Origin: Mycobacterium celatum
GTDB taxonomy: Bacteria; Actinomycetota; Actinomycetes; Mycobacteriales; Mycobacteriaceae
Length of the DNA stretch: 64,000 bases
Direction: 5' to 3'
NCBI RefSeq assembly: GCF_002101595.1
Contig: NZ_LQOM01000048.1
Coordinates: forward strand, 80,988 to 144,987
The translations under genes and the position numbers were made by a program. Below the pieces are notes generated by a model. The model saw only the letters and a list, made by a program, of their open reading frames with translations, did no database searches and was not told the DNA's origin. Shown here piece by piece: positions 34,719 to 42,904 of this stretch. Position 1 is the first letter of the stretch. Each line of letters begins with the position of its first letter.

Positions 34719-35980
34719 ACCTCAACGCTAGCGCGCGCAGGTTCGGAAGCGGTCAGCCATGCCGGATCGATCCCGTCGTCCAACCGGTTCTCGGCCTTGG
34801 CGTCCAGGTAGCGGAAGTAGAGCACGCAGAAGGTCACGATCAGCAGCAGCGACCAGCCGTAGGTGATCTTCAGGTATTCCAGCGGCCGGCCGATGTACAT
34901 CCAGTTGAACAGCAGCCAGCGATCCATCGTCAAAAAGCCGTAGATGCCCAGCCAAGCCGGCCAGTTGCGGATCACCGAGTTGGGTAGCACCACGGTCATC
35001 AGGAACGGGAACAGCATCATCGAGTAGTAGCCCTGAGCCAGCGACAGCACCAGCCACGACCACAGCAGCAACACACCGGACGACGTGAGCATCCAAAACC
35101 GGGGGTCGCGGGTGCGGTAGTAGCGGTACAGCAGCCACAGGCTGCCAATTGCGATCACCGTGAACAGGATTCGCATGAACAGGATCAGCCAGGTCGGCAG
35201 CCCGAAGTACACCCCGTTGCCCAGGATCGAACTGTTGAAGTAGTCACGAGTGCCCAGCATGTAGGGCACCGTGCGGGTGAAGAAGTCCATGGGGTGCACG
35301 ACCAACGGCAGCGCCGCGAGGTTGAACACCGCCGGCACCACCAGACCGGCGCCCACGGCACGCCACTGACGGTTCAGCAGCGGCAGCAACAGCAGCGGCG
35401 CCAGCACGGGTTTGACCACCAACGCCAACCCGATCGCGATGCCGGCCCACCACTGGCTGCCCACCTTGCCGTCCAGCAGCCACCGGAAGAACAGCACCTC
35501 CAGCAGCAGGATGCAGCCGTTGATGTTGGTGAACACCAGCGTGTTGGTCACCGACTCGGTGCAGAACATCGCCAGCAGCAGCGCCGGAGCCGCCACCGAG
35601 GTGATCGTGAAGTTGAACATCCGCAGCAGCAGATACGCCGCCAGCACAATCGCGACGGTGTTGCAGGCGATGAACAGATACCGCGACTCGGTGAACGGCA
35701 GGTACCCGAACGGCGCCATGATCAGCGTGCCGCCGGGCGGATACAGGTAGTGCGGGTCGACATAGTCGAAGTGCTCGTTGTAGATGTCCCAGCCGTGCCG
35801 GAAGTTCAGCACCGCCCGGTAGACCGGCTTGAAGTCGTCGGTGATGTTGCCGTTCGTGGTCACCACCACGCTGCGGTGGATGATCGCCAGGATCGCGGCC
35901 GGCCACAGCACCGACCGCAGCACGGTCGCGACGCTGGGCGCGCTGGTGCGGGGACGAAACAGGGAATCGAGCGCCGTCAC
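34715..35980 (-). CDS. aftC: arabinofuranosyltransferase AftC (GT-C, GT87)
   Basis: A 421-residue membrane glycosyltransferase that adds alpha-1,3 branches to arabinan in arabinogalactan and lipoarabinomannan, using decaprenyl-phosphoryl-arabinose. About 10-11 helices. The GT-C acidic site is in the first loop (NITDDFKPVYRAVL, with DD). PHYLYPPGGTLIMAPFGYLPF is the conserved loop. The stop overlaps msrB. It starts 13 bp after the secreted hydrolase-like gene. Confidence 0.92.
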   Translation of the reverse strand: MTALDSLFRPRTSAPSVATVLRSVLWPAAILAIIHRSVVVTTNGNITDDFKPVYRAVLNFRHGWDIYNEHFDYVDPHYLYPPGGTLIMAPFGYLPFTESRYLFIACNTVAIVLAAYLLLRMFNFTITSVAAPALLLAMFCTESVTNTLVFTNINGCILLLEVLFFRWLLDGKVGSQWWAGIAIGLALVVKPVLAPLLLLPLLNRQWRAVGAGLVVPAVFNLAALPLVVHPMDFFTRTVPYMLGTRDYFNSSILGNGVYFGLPTWLILFMRILFTVIAIGSLWLLYRYYRTRDPRFWMLTSSGVLLLWSWLVLSLAQGYYSMMLFPFLMTVVLPNSVIRNWPAWLGIYGFLTMDRWLLFNWMYIGRPLEYLKITYGWSLLLIVTFCVLYFRYLDAKAENRLDDGIDPAWLTASEPARASVEV

Positions 35981-35992
35981 CCGCGCAAAATA

Positions 35993-37549
35993 TCAGGCGG
36001 GACAGTAGGTGTCGGTGTCGGGCAGCTTGCCGCTCTCCAGGTAGCTGATCAGCGGTGGCACTGCACAGGAGGAGTAGATGGCCGTGCCGTGGCCGATGCC
36101 CTGCCACATCACCCGCTTGCTGGCCGCGCCGGCGTTGATGATCGTGGCGGCCGCCGCGGCGACCCCTTCGGAGCCGACGATCGGGTCGTTTTGCACACCG
36201 AGCAGCAGCGCATTGACCTTGAGGCTTTTCGGCGGTTGCGGCGGGGAGCTGCTCGGCCAGTGCACGCATTTGACCAAGTTGAGCGCGGCGACGGTGCCGA
36301 ACTGCGGATAGAGCTTCGCCCAGGCGACCACCAGCTGACGCACCCGATCCGGCGTCGGGCGGTTGAGCGCGTCGCTGCAGACGTTGACGAACTGTCCGTC
36401 GGTGGCGCGGGTTGACTCGGCCCGGTTGATCAGGCTCGTCAGCAGGTTGGTATCGCCGGAACGAGCGTTGGCCAGCGCGGTGGCCAGGTCGTTGGTGGTG
36501 CCGACGCGGTCGCCGCTGGGGTAGCCCAGGGCGGTCGAGATCGCGTTGGCGAGCGAGGCGACCGACGCGCCGGCGGGGCCGTGGCCGGCACGGGCGTCGG
36601 CCAGCAGCGCGCTGACCGCGCCCTTGGGGTCGGGGCCCAGCGGGCAGTTCACCGCGGCACACTGGGCGGCGAATGCGTCCAGGGCATCCTGCTCGCCCTT
36701 GACCCGCTGCTCGGCGGCCGCTTCGGCGCCCACGCCCAGCGGGATCGGGGAGTCCAGGACCAGCCGCGACACCCGGTCGGGGTGCGACCCGGCGTAGGTC
36801 AGTGCCACCTGGGCGCCGTTGCCGATGCCGAGCAGCGCCAGCGAGGGCACATCCCAGATGCTGCGCAACCGCTCGATGTCGCTGGCCGAGTGCGTGTTGT
36901 CGTAGGCGGAGTCGCCCGGCGCGATGGTGTCCGTGCAGCTGGTGGTGGCGTTCTGGGTGACGTCGGCCAGGTTGGCCACCGGGTCGTCACCGGCCTCGAA
37001 CTGCGCCTGGTCGCGCATCTCCTGACGATCGAACTGGTCCCGGCAGTCCACCGGGCTCGACATGCCAATGCCGCGGCGGTCGACGGCGACGATCGGGTGG
37101 CTGCGCAGCACGTCGGCGCCGGCGCGCGACAGCCACACCGGCAGTTGCACCGACGACGGCAGATCCGAGCCGGTGGTGAACACCAGCGGGCCCGCATCGG
37201 ACGGCGTCTGCACCGATTGGGCGCGGACCACGCCGATGGTCAGTGTCCCCGCCGAGCCGTTGACCGGGTCGAGGTCGGCGTCGTAATTCGCACAGTCGAG
37301 CTTGACGCCGGGGGCGGCCGGCACCGCGGCGTCGCCGAACACCCGCGAGGTGCAGTCATGCCACGACAGGTCGTTCTTCGGGGCGGCGATCGGCGGGGGA
37401 CCGGACGGACGGCTTGTCGTCGCCTTGCCTTGAGGGTGGGCGCCGGAGTTGGTGGCGAAGCGCGGGTTGGCGGCCAACCCCGGCACGCAGCCGGACACCA
37501 ACGCGGTCACCGCGATCAGCGCCGCGACGAAAGTGGCGTGCCGGCTCAT
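35993..37549 (-). CDS. secreted lipoprotein, alpha/beta-hydrolase (tripeptidyl-peptidase-like) lacking Ser nucleophile
   Basis: A 518-residue protein (Rv2672 from memory). N-terminal signal with lipobox LVSGC near residue 21. The fold matches Streptomyces tripeptidyl aminopeptidases (S33): LVLDSPIPLG after the elbow, C-terminal Asp in GVQNDPIV and His in GIGHGTA. However, the elbow reads LLGIGNGAQVAL where GxSxG is expected, so the nucleophile Ser is replaced by Gly. Catalysis by this triad looks impossible; it may be a binding protein. It is upstream of aftC. Confidence 0.85.
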   Translation of the reverse strand: MSRHATFVAALIAVTALVSGCVPGLAANPRFATNSGAHPQGKATTSRPSGPPPIAAPKNDLSWHDCTSRVFGDAAVPAAPGVKLDCANYDADLDPVNGSAGTLTIGVVRAQSVQTPSDAGPLVFTTGSDLPSSVQLPVWLSRAGADVLRSHPIVAVDRRGIGMSSPVDCRDQFDRQEMRDQAQFEAGDDPVANLADVTQNATTSCTDTIAPGDSAYDNTHSASDIERLRSIWDVPSLALLGIGNGAQVALTYAGSHPDRVSRLVLDSPIPLGVGAEAAAEQRVKGEQDALDAFAAQCAAVNCPLGPDPKGAVSALLADARAGHGPAGASVASLANAISTALGYPSGDRVGTTNDLATALANARSGDTNLLTSLINRAESTRATDGQFVNVCSDALNRPTPDRVRQLVVAWAKLYPQFGTVAALNLVKCVHWPSSSPPQPPKSLKVNALLLGVQNDPIVGSEGVAAAAATIINAGAASKRVMWQGIGHGTAIYSSCAVPPLISYLESGKLPDTDTYCPA

Positions 37550-37569
37550 GCGACCACAGTAGGTCTTTG

Positions 37570-37614
37570 GTGGTGACCCGCTGCGCCCGGCTTCGCCGCG
37601 CTTGCGATCACCAC
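37570..37614. repeat. 45-bp palindromic-ended repeat, copy B
   Basis: Second copy of the repeat at 30296-30340, beginning GTGGTGACC and ending GATCACCAC. It differs at exactly two positions, 37574 and 37610, which pair in the terminal stem. It lies between the lipoprotein start and the upstream RibD-like stop, both minus strand. Confidence 0.8.
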
Positions 37615-37620
37615 GAACGA

Positions 37621-38364
37621 TCAGCTCTTGACGTAGCGCGTGTACAGGTAGCCGTCCTCGTCGGACAGGACGTGCGCGCAGCGCATCGGCGTCTGCACCT
37701 GGCCAGGACCGGTCGCGATGCGGCGGGCCTGACCGCCGACCACGCACGGCGCGATCGTCAGGCACAGCTCGTCGAGCAGGCCGCGCTCGACGAAAGAGCT
37801 GAACAGCATTGGACCGCCCTCGGTCAGCACCCGATCCAGGCCGCGATCGGCCAACGCCGCCAGCATCGCGGCTTCGTCGACGCGGCCCGGGTCGTCGCGT
37901 GAGCAGTCGATGACCTCGGCGAGCCCGGCGAGCCGACGCTGCGTCTCCTCGGCGGCCGCCGTGCAGGTCAGCACCAGCGGCGGCACTTCGGTGCGGGTGA
38001 ACACCTGCAAGTCGCGGCTTAGCCGACCCGATTTGGTGACGATCGCCAGCGGCGGGACTTCGCTTTGGCCGCGAGCCTGCCGATGCTGCCGCTGGGTGAC
38101 GCTCGGGCGCGCGCCGGAGTAGCTCTCGATGCGGACCGTGCCCGCGCCGACCAGGATGACGTCCGCGAGTTCGCGCAGCAGGTTGAACAACGCCCGATCG
38201 ATGGGCCCGCCGAGCTGGCCGGTGGTACCGGCGACGGTGGCGCCGCCGTCGAGGCTGGCGATGAAGTTGGCCCGCACCCACGTCCGCCCGGCCGGGTAGG
38301 CGTACAGCTCGGACAGTTCGCCGTCGTCGAGTCGCCGCGTTGACCCGAGCAGGGTGAGGCCCAT
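37621..38364 (-). CDS. RibD C-terminal-like reductase (pyrimidine/DHFR-like fold)
   Basis: A 247-residue protein with only the reductase domain of RibD (Rv2671 from memory). NADPH-binding features are VRANFIASLDGGATVAGTTGQLGG, DVILVGAGTVRIE and DRVLTEGGPMLFSSF. M. tuberculosis Rv2671 has been reported to act as an alternative dihydrofolate reductase, so folate or riboflavin chemistry is plausible. There is no deaminase domain. Divergent from the ATPase gene, with starts 35 bp apart. Confidence 0.85.
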   Translation of the reverse strand: MGLTLLGSTRRLDDGELSELYAYPAGRTWVRANFIASLDGGATVAGTTGQLGGPIDRALFNLLRELADVILVGAGTVRIESYSGARPSVTQRQHRQARGQSEVPPLAIVTKSGRLSRDLQVFTRTEVPPLVLTCTAAAEETQRRLAGLAEVIDCSRDDPGRVDEAAMLAALADRGLDRVLTEGGPMLFSSFVERGLLDELCLTIAPCVVGGQARRIATGPGQVQTPMRCAHVLSDEDGYLYTRYVKS

Positions 38365-38398
38365 GAGGTTGATTGCAGCACGTCGCTACAGTGCCTGC

Positions 38399-39418
38399 AT
38401 GGGCCGGGTGGGACATCTGGTGGATCGGCACCCGAGCGTCTCTCCGGAGCGACTGATCACGCAGCTGACGCCGCCGCCGACATTCGCCGACGTCAGCTTT
38501 GCGTCGTATCACCCCGACCCGGCGGAGCCCAGCCAGGCCGCCGCCGTCGAGGCTTGCCAACAGTTTTGCGAGCAGGCCGTCGAGCGCCGGGCCGGCCGCC
38601 GCAAGCTGTTCGGCAAGCGCGAGGTGCTGCCCGGCGTGGGGCTCTATCTCGACGGCGGTTTCGGTGTCGGCAAGACGCATCTGCTGGCGTCGGCGTACCG
38701 CGCGATTCCCTACGGCGGCAAGGCCTTTGCGACGTTCATGGAGTTGACCCAACTGGCCGGGGTGTTCGGTTTCGCCGAATGCATTGACCTGCTGGCCGAT
38801 TACACACTGGTGTGCATCGACGAGTTCGAGCTGGACGATCCGGGCAACACCACGCTGATCTCGCGGATGCTTTCCCAACTGGTCGAGCGAGGTGTGTCGC
38901 TGGCGGCCACCTCGAACACGCTGCCCGAGCAGCTCGGGGAGGGCCGGTTTGCCGCCCAGGATTTTCTGCGCGAAATCCACACGCTGGCAAGCATTTTCAC
39001 CGTGGTGCGGATCGACGGCCCGGACTACCGGCACCGCGACCTGCCGCCGGCGCCCGAGCCGCCGTCCGACGAACAGGTCGCCGGCTGGGCCGCGCAGGTC
39101 GACGGCGCCACGCTCGACGACTTCGACGCGCTGTGCGCACACCTGGCCACCATGCACCCATCGCGCTATCTGGCGTTGATCGAAGGCGTGACAGAGGTTT
39201 TCCTCACCGGCGTGCACGGCATCGACGACCAAAACGTCGCGCTACGGCTGGTGGCCTTGACCGACCGGCTCTACGACGCCGGCATACCCGTCACTGCGTC
39301 GGGGGAGAAGCTGGACCACATCTTCAGCGACGAGATGCTCGCCGGTGGATTCCGCAAGAAGTACCTGCGGGCCACGTCGCGGCTGCTGGCGCTGAGCGCT
39401 ACAGCTCGCGAACCATGA
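38399..39418 (+). CDS. AFG1/ZapE-like ATPase
   Basis: A 339-residue P-loop ATPase (Rv2670c from memory). Walker A is LDGGFGVGKTHLLAS, Walker B is LVCIDEFELDDPGNT, and sensor 1 is SLAATSNTLPEQLGEGRF. The family motif LREIHTLASIFTVVRIDGPDYRHRDL is present. ZapE in E. coli acts at the Z-ring; AFG1 acts in mitochondrial protein quality control. The ATG at 38399 is taken as the start; the frame is open further upstream. The 3' end overlaps the convergent GNAT gene by 20 bp. Confidence 0.9.
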   Translation: MGRVGHLVDRHPSVSPERLITQLTPPPTFADVSFASYHPDPAEPSQAAAVEACQQFCEQAVERRAGRRKLFGKREVLPGVGLYLDGGFGVGKTHLLASAYRAIPYGGKAFATFMELTQLAGVFGFAECIDLLADYTLVCIDEFELDDPGNTTLISRMLSQLVERGVSLAATSNTLPEQLGEGRFAAQDFLREIHTLASIFTVVRIDGPDYRHRDLPPAPEPPSDEQVAGWAAQVDGATLDDFDALCAHLATMHPSRYLALIEGVTEVFLTGVHGIDDQNVALRLVALTDRLYDAGIPVTASGEKLDHIFSDEMLAGGFRKKYLRATSRLLALSATAREP

Positions 39419-39884
39419 CGTAGTCCTGCTCGACGGCGGCGCCCACCCGAAATGTCCTGGTGCCATTGACCCTAAAGCCGTGATTGGCGTAAAAGCGTTG
39501 CGCGCGTTGGTTTCTCTTGTTGACTCCGAGCCATACGCGGCGCCCGCCCAATTCGGAGGCGGCTTGCAGCGCCGCGTCCATCAACGCCGTCGCCACTCCT
39601 GTGCCGTGATGTTCGGGCAGCACGTACAGTTTGGAGAGCTCGATGCCGTCATCGCCAACGAGCATGGCGTAGCCCACAATTCGCTCGTCGTGCCGGGCGA
39701 CGAAAACCACACGGTTGGGATCGGCAAGGTAGTCAGCGAAGCGTGCGGCGCTCAGGTTCGCCTCGATAAACGACGCCATGTCCTCGGCCGTCACCGACGG
39801 CGGACATGCTAGCGGAAACGTGCACTCGGCGACCGCAGCGAGTTCGTCGACGTCGGCGGAATCCGCTGGCGCTACAGGTTCCAC
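39399..39884 (-). CDS. GNAT-family N-acetyltransferase
   Basis: A 161-residue acetyltransferase (Rv2669 from memory). Motif A is IELSKLYVLPEHHGTGVATALMDAAL, with the pyrophosphate loop HHGTGVA that binds acetyl-CoA. Motif B is WLGVNKRNQRAQRFYANHGF. The GTG at 39884 is used; it overlaps the previous stop by 13 bp. The substrate is unknown; the NKRNQRAQRFY pattern recalls RimI- or polyamine-type enzymes. Confidence 0.85.
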   Translation of the reverse strand: MEPVAPADSADVDELAAVAECTFPLACPPSVTAEDMASFIEANLSAARFADYLADPNRVVFVARHDERIVGYAMLVGDDGIELSKLYVLPEHHGTGVATALMDAALQAASELGGRRVWLGVNKRNQRAQRFYANHGFRVNGTRTFRVGAAVEQDYVMVREL

Positions 39885-40378
39885 TGCGCGAGGTGCACGC
39901 CCGTCTTCCTGTCCAGCAGGACGACGTTGGAGACCGGGTCGCGGTAGGCGTCCCAGTACACTCCGCCGCGGACGACGGAACCTGCCGGCGCATTGCCCAG
40001 CACGACGTCCAGCGCGTCGGGCGCGTCGGAGGGCCGGGGCTTGTACGCGTCGGCGAACGGCGTCACGCCGACGAAGCTGAAGTCGGTTGCCATCTGGGAC
40101 GGGGTGGGCACCCTGATCGCGTGGATCGCCACATCGGCGCGCTCGACCGTGCTGTCGGGGAAGCTCTTGACCGGGACGCCGCTGCGCTGGTAGCCGAAAC
40201 CGGGCGGCGGATCGACGGGCTGGACGAAGCTGACGGTGACGTCGGCGATGATCTTGCCGTTGTCCACACGCAGGGTGTCGCCGATGTGACCGATCGGCGC
40301 GTCGCCTGCCGACGCACGGGGAGCGGCGACAAGGCTCGCGACAACGATGGTGATCAAGGCAACCAGCCAGCGGTGCAT
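39872..40378 (-). CDS. exported protein (Rv2668-like)
   Basis: A 168-residue secreted protein. A Sec signal peptide (MHRWLVALITIVVASLVAAPRASAG) cuts near ASA-GDA. The mature part is beta-rich (GDTLRVDNGKIIADVTVSFV; VAIHAIRVP; SVVRGGVYWDAYRDPVSNVVLLD), suggesting an immunoglobulin-like fold similar to MPT63-type proteins. The ATG at 40378 has a GGAGG site. It is followed by the GNAT gene. Role unknown. Confidence 0.8.
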   Translation of the reverse strand: MHRWLVALITIVVASLVAAPRASAGDAPIGHIGDTLRVDNGKIIADVTVSFVQPVDPPPGFGYQRSGVPVKSFPDSTVERADVAIHAIRVPTPSQMATDFSFVGVTPFADAYKPRPSDAPDALDVVLGNAPAGSVVRGGVYWDAYRDPVSNVVLLDRKTGVHLAQWNL

Positions 40379-40434
40379 GTTCCCTCCTCGGCGCCCCTCT
40401 GCGACCTTCGCATGATGGCACATCCGCGCAGCGC

Positions 40435-41148
40435 TCAGTCCGGCTTCCCGGACACCAGGGATTCCAGCGCCGCGGTCAGGTCGGCCTCCACCCGCTCCTT
40501 GTCGACACCGGCGCGGTCCAGCGGCCCGGCGCCGTCCTCCAGTTCGAGCAGCGCCAGCAAGAGATGTTCTGTGCCAATGTAGTTGTGGCCCAAGCGAAGT
40601 GCTTCCCGAAAGGTCAGCTCGAGGGCTTTGCGGGCCGGGCCGCTGAACGGGATCAGCGCCGGCGGCTTCTCGACCGCCGGCGGCAATGTGACCGCCGCGC
40701 GGACGGATTGGGCGTCGATCTCTTGCGCCGTCAGCAATTTGGTGGCCAGCGCCTCGGGGTCACTGAGCACGCCCAGCACCAGGTGATCCGGGGTGATCTC
40801 GCCGTTGCGGGCCTCGTGCGCGGCGTTCTGGGCGGCGACGACGGCGTTGCGAGCCCGGGGCGTGAAGCGCTCGAAACCCTGGTTGGGGTCGAGTGCCCGT
40901 GGCACGAAGCGCTTCTGGGCGGCTTGCTTGGTGACGCCCATGCTCTTGCCGATGTCGGTCCAGGAGGCGCCGGATCGGCGGGCCTGGTCGACGAAGTGCC
41001 GGATCAAGTGGTCGGCGACTTCGCCGAGATGCTCGGCCGCCAGGACAGCGTCGCTGAGTTGATCGAGCACGTCGGTGTGCACCTGCTTGATGGCGTTGAT
41101 CAGCTCATCGAGGCGGACGGGGTGAGTAATGGGTGTCGGGTCGGGCAT
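40435..41148 (-). CDS. clpC2: ClpC2, Clp N-domain protein with HTH region
   Basis: A 237-residue protein with no AAA+ module. Residues about 1-85 include a helix-turn-helix (SGASWTDIGKSMGVTKQAAQKRFV). Residues 90-237 form a ClpC-type N-domain double repeat (FTPRARNAVVAAQNAAHEARNGEITPDHLVLGVLS and RKALELTFREALRLGHNYIGTEHLLLALLEL). ClpC2 in mycobacteria is reported to bind cyclomarin and related antibiotics, protecting ClpC1, and to bind its own promoter. The palindromes just upstream fit autorepression. Confidence 0.92.
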   Translation of the reverse strand: MPDPTPITHPVRLDELINAIKQVHTDVLDQLSDAVLAAEHLGEVADHLIRHFVDQARRSGASWTDIGKSMGVTKQAAQKRFVPRALDPNQGFERFTPRARNAVVAAQNAAHEARNGEITPDHLVLGVLSDPEALATKLLTAQEIDAQSVRAAVTLPPAVEKPPALIPFSGPARKALELTFREALRLGHNYIGTEHLLLALLELEDGAGPLDRAGVDKERVEADLTAALESLVSGKPD

Positions 41149-41150
41149 GC

Positions 41151-41200
41151 CGTCAACTCTAGGTTGACGCTAATGGTTCGTCAACCGTCGGTTGACGAAC
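41151..41200. promoter_or_regulatory. clpC2 operator palindromes
   Basis: Two symmetric sites 3-50 bp upstream of the clpC2 ATG. CGTCAAC-N5-GTTGACG at 41151-41169, and GTTCGTCAACC-N3-GGTTGACGAAC, a perfect 25-bp palindrome, at 41176-41200. Both share GTCAAC/GTTGAC cores, so one protein probably binds both, most simply the HTH of ClpC2 itself. Confidence 0.75.
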
Positions 41201-41242
41201 TACCGGTAGGACAACCGCGCCCGTGTCGGCCATGATGGAGCG

Positions 41243-41569
41243 ATGAGGCTTCTACCGGTGCTGGTGGGCGTTGCCGCCATGGTCGGGATGGCCGCGCCCG
41301 CGCATGCGGACCCGAGCGGCGTCGATGCGCAATTTCTCGCCGCGCTCAACAAGGCGGGCATCACTTATGCAAGCGCGGATCAAGCCGTCGAGGCCGGCAA
41401 AACGGCGTGCGAACTGTTGGACCAGGGGCAGTCGGACGTGGAAGTCGTCAAGAGGGTGACGGACCTCAATCCAGGATTCACGATCTCAGGCGCTGCCAAG
41501 TTCACCGCGATCGCCGCGAGCGCGTACTGCCCGCAGTACGTGAATGGCGGTGGCGGCGACGCCAGTTAG
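41243..41569 (+). CDS. DUF732 exported protein
   Basis: A 108-residue mycobacterial DUF732 protein. Signal peptide MRLLPVLVGVAAMVGMAAPAHAD, then the conserved body (FLAALNKAGITYASADQAVEAGKTACELLDQG to AAKFTAIAASAYCPQY) with two Cys that can form a disulfide. It is paralogous to the gene at 42310-42633; the two flank a cupin gene. Function unknown. Confidence 0.88.
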   Translation: MRLLPVLVGVAAMVGMAAPAHADPSGVDAQFLAALNKAGITYASADQAVEAGKTACELLDQGQSDVEVVKRVTDLNPGFTISGAAKFTAIAASAYCPQYVNGGGGDAS

Positions 41570-41620
41570 CTTGGGCTGGAACGCCAACGGTCTGATCGGG
41601 CTCGAGCCTAGTATCCGTGG

Positions 41621-42304
41621 ATGGCTATCAATCGACGCAAGGTGCTCGGGGGAGCCGGCCTTGCCGGGGCCGCAGCGTTGGGCGGAGCGGGTGTCGACCG
41701 CGCGTTGTCCAACAGCCCTTCCGGCTATCCAACAGTTAAGGACGAGCCAATGACCGACGACGCCGCACGCTTTGGTGATCCCCGGATACCGGCCGAACTC
41801 ATCACTGACCAATCACACCTCTTCCGGCTCGGGGCGTTGCCCACCACCGATTTCGACGGTGGCTCGCTGCGCCAGGCGCACGAGGACAATTTCCCGATCC
41901 TCAAGGGCCAGCAGGCCAGCGTGGTGTTTGTGACGTTGCAGCCCGGCGGTATTCGCGAGCCGCATTGGCATCCGAGCGCGTGGGAGATCAGCGTGGTTGT
42001 CAGCGGCGTCGCCACCTGGACGCTGCTTGACCCGCAGGGGCATGACGAGACTTTCGATGCCCATCCCGGCGACGTGATTTTCGCCCCGCAGGGGTCACTG
42101 CACTACTTCGAGAACACGGGCAAAGAAGACCTGCACGCGATCATCGTGTTTAATGCCAGCACTCAAGAAGGCAAGGACGACATAGGGATTGGCGCGTCGA
42201 TCAGCAAGCTGCCGCCGCGCGTATTGTCGGCGGTCTTCGGTGTTCCGGCCGAAACCTTCACCTCGTTCAAGAAGATCGACAAGTCGATCACGATCCTGAA
42301 GTAG
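41621..42304 (+). CDS. Tat-exported cupin (oxalate decarboxylase-like)
   Basis: A 227-residue single-cupin protein. The N-terminus MAINRRKVLGGAGLAGAAALGG is a twin-arginine signal. The cupin core carries PGGIREPHWHPSAWEISVVVSG (metal ligands His, His, Glu) and HPGDVIFAPQGSLHYFENTG (fourth His). Mn- or Fe-dependent oxygenase or decarboxylase chemistry in the periplasm is possible; the substrate is not identified. Confidence 0.85.
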   Translation: MAINRRKVLGGAGLAGAAALGGAGVDRALSNSPSGYPTVKDEPMTDDAARFGDPRIPAELITDQSHLFRLGALPTTDFDGGSLRQAHEDNFPILKGQQASVVFVTLQPGGIREPHWHPSAWEISVVVSGVATWTLLDPQGHDETFDAHPGDVIFAPQGSLHYFENTGKEDLHAIIVFNASTQEGKDDIGIGASISKLPPRVLSAVFGVPAETFTSFKKIDKSITILK

Positions 42305-42309
42305 CGCAG

Positions 42310-42633
42310 CTACTTATTGTCGCCGCCGCCCTGCATGTACTTGGGGCAGTACGCGACGGACGCGAGCGCCACGAACTTGGCTGCGTCCCGTTGCGAAAAA
42401 CCGGGATTCGATTGCTGAAGCTGGGCGACGATTTCCGGCGCGCCCTTGCCATCGTCGAGGAGCCCGCACACCGCTTTGGCGTTCGCGACGGCGCTGTCCG
42501 AGCTCTGATAGGTGATGCCGGCATTCTTGAGCGCTTCGAGGAAGCCCGCATCGTCGCCGGAAGGCTCGGCGAGCGCGGGTGCCGCCAAGGCGATCACGGC
42601 GGCGGTGCTGATCAGTGTGACTAGCCGTCTCAT
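42310..42633 (-). CDS. DUF732 exported protein (second copy)
   Basis: A 107-residue DUF732 protein with signal peptide MRRLVTLISTAAVIALAAPALAEP and two Cys (VCGLL; AYCPKY). Similar to the protein at 41243-41569. The ATG at 42633 is used; an upstream in-frame start at 42711 would add a basic extension before the signal. Convergent with the cupin gene (5 bp apart). It is the last chromosomal gene before the integrative element. Confidence 0.85.
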   Translation of the reverse strand: MRRLVTLISTAAVIALAAPALAEPSGDDAGFLEALKNAGITYQSSDSAVANAKAVCGLLDDGKGAPEIVAQLQQSNPGFSQRDAAKFVALASVAYCPKYMQGGGDNK

Positions 42634-42720
42634 CGGTTGCTTATTGTCGCACCGCGGCCGCGTTGTCGCTCGACGACCGATTCGACGTTCCCGCGAAGTT
42701 TGGATGCCCATGAGGCGATG

Positions 42721-42741
42721 GTGCGCGGTACTGGGATTGAA
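42721..42741. other. attL core of the integrative element
   Basis: A 21-bp sequence starting GTGCGCGGTACTGGGATT and ending GAA, identical to 52387-52407, where it forms the 3' end of tRNA-Val(GAC). It marks the left boundary of a 9,666-bp inserted element. Confidence 0.88.
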
Positions 42742-42860
42742 GTTGATCCTCTACCCGGTGGCCGTCGGGGCGGCGACCAGCGATTAGGCCGCTGAGCTGC
42801 TGATAGTTGCCTTTGTGCGTTTCGCGCGTTACGTGCATATGGTGCTCGGGTTTGCATGTA

Positions 42861-42880
42861 TTGTGCACGTATTGTGCACG
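42861..42880. promoter_or_regulatory. left arm-type integrase binding sites
   Basis: Two tandem copies of TTGTGCACG, 11 bp apart, 120 bp inside attL and just before the integrase gene. The same 20-bp arrangement occurs at 52320-52339 near attR. Positioning at both ends, close to the cores, fits arm sites for the integrase N-terminal domain. Confidence 0.65.
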
Positions 42881-42904
42881 CCACCCACCCAGGAGCGCCG
42901 CTGC

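Noticed and set aside
42815..42904. Upstream extension of the integrase to 42815
   Set aside because: It would translate the arm-type repeats and lacks a ribosome site; the ATG at 42905 fits the family N-terminus.
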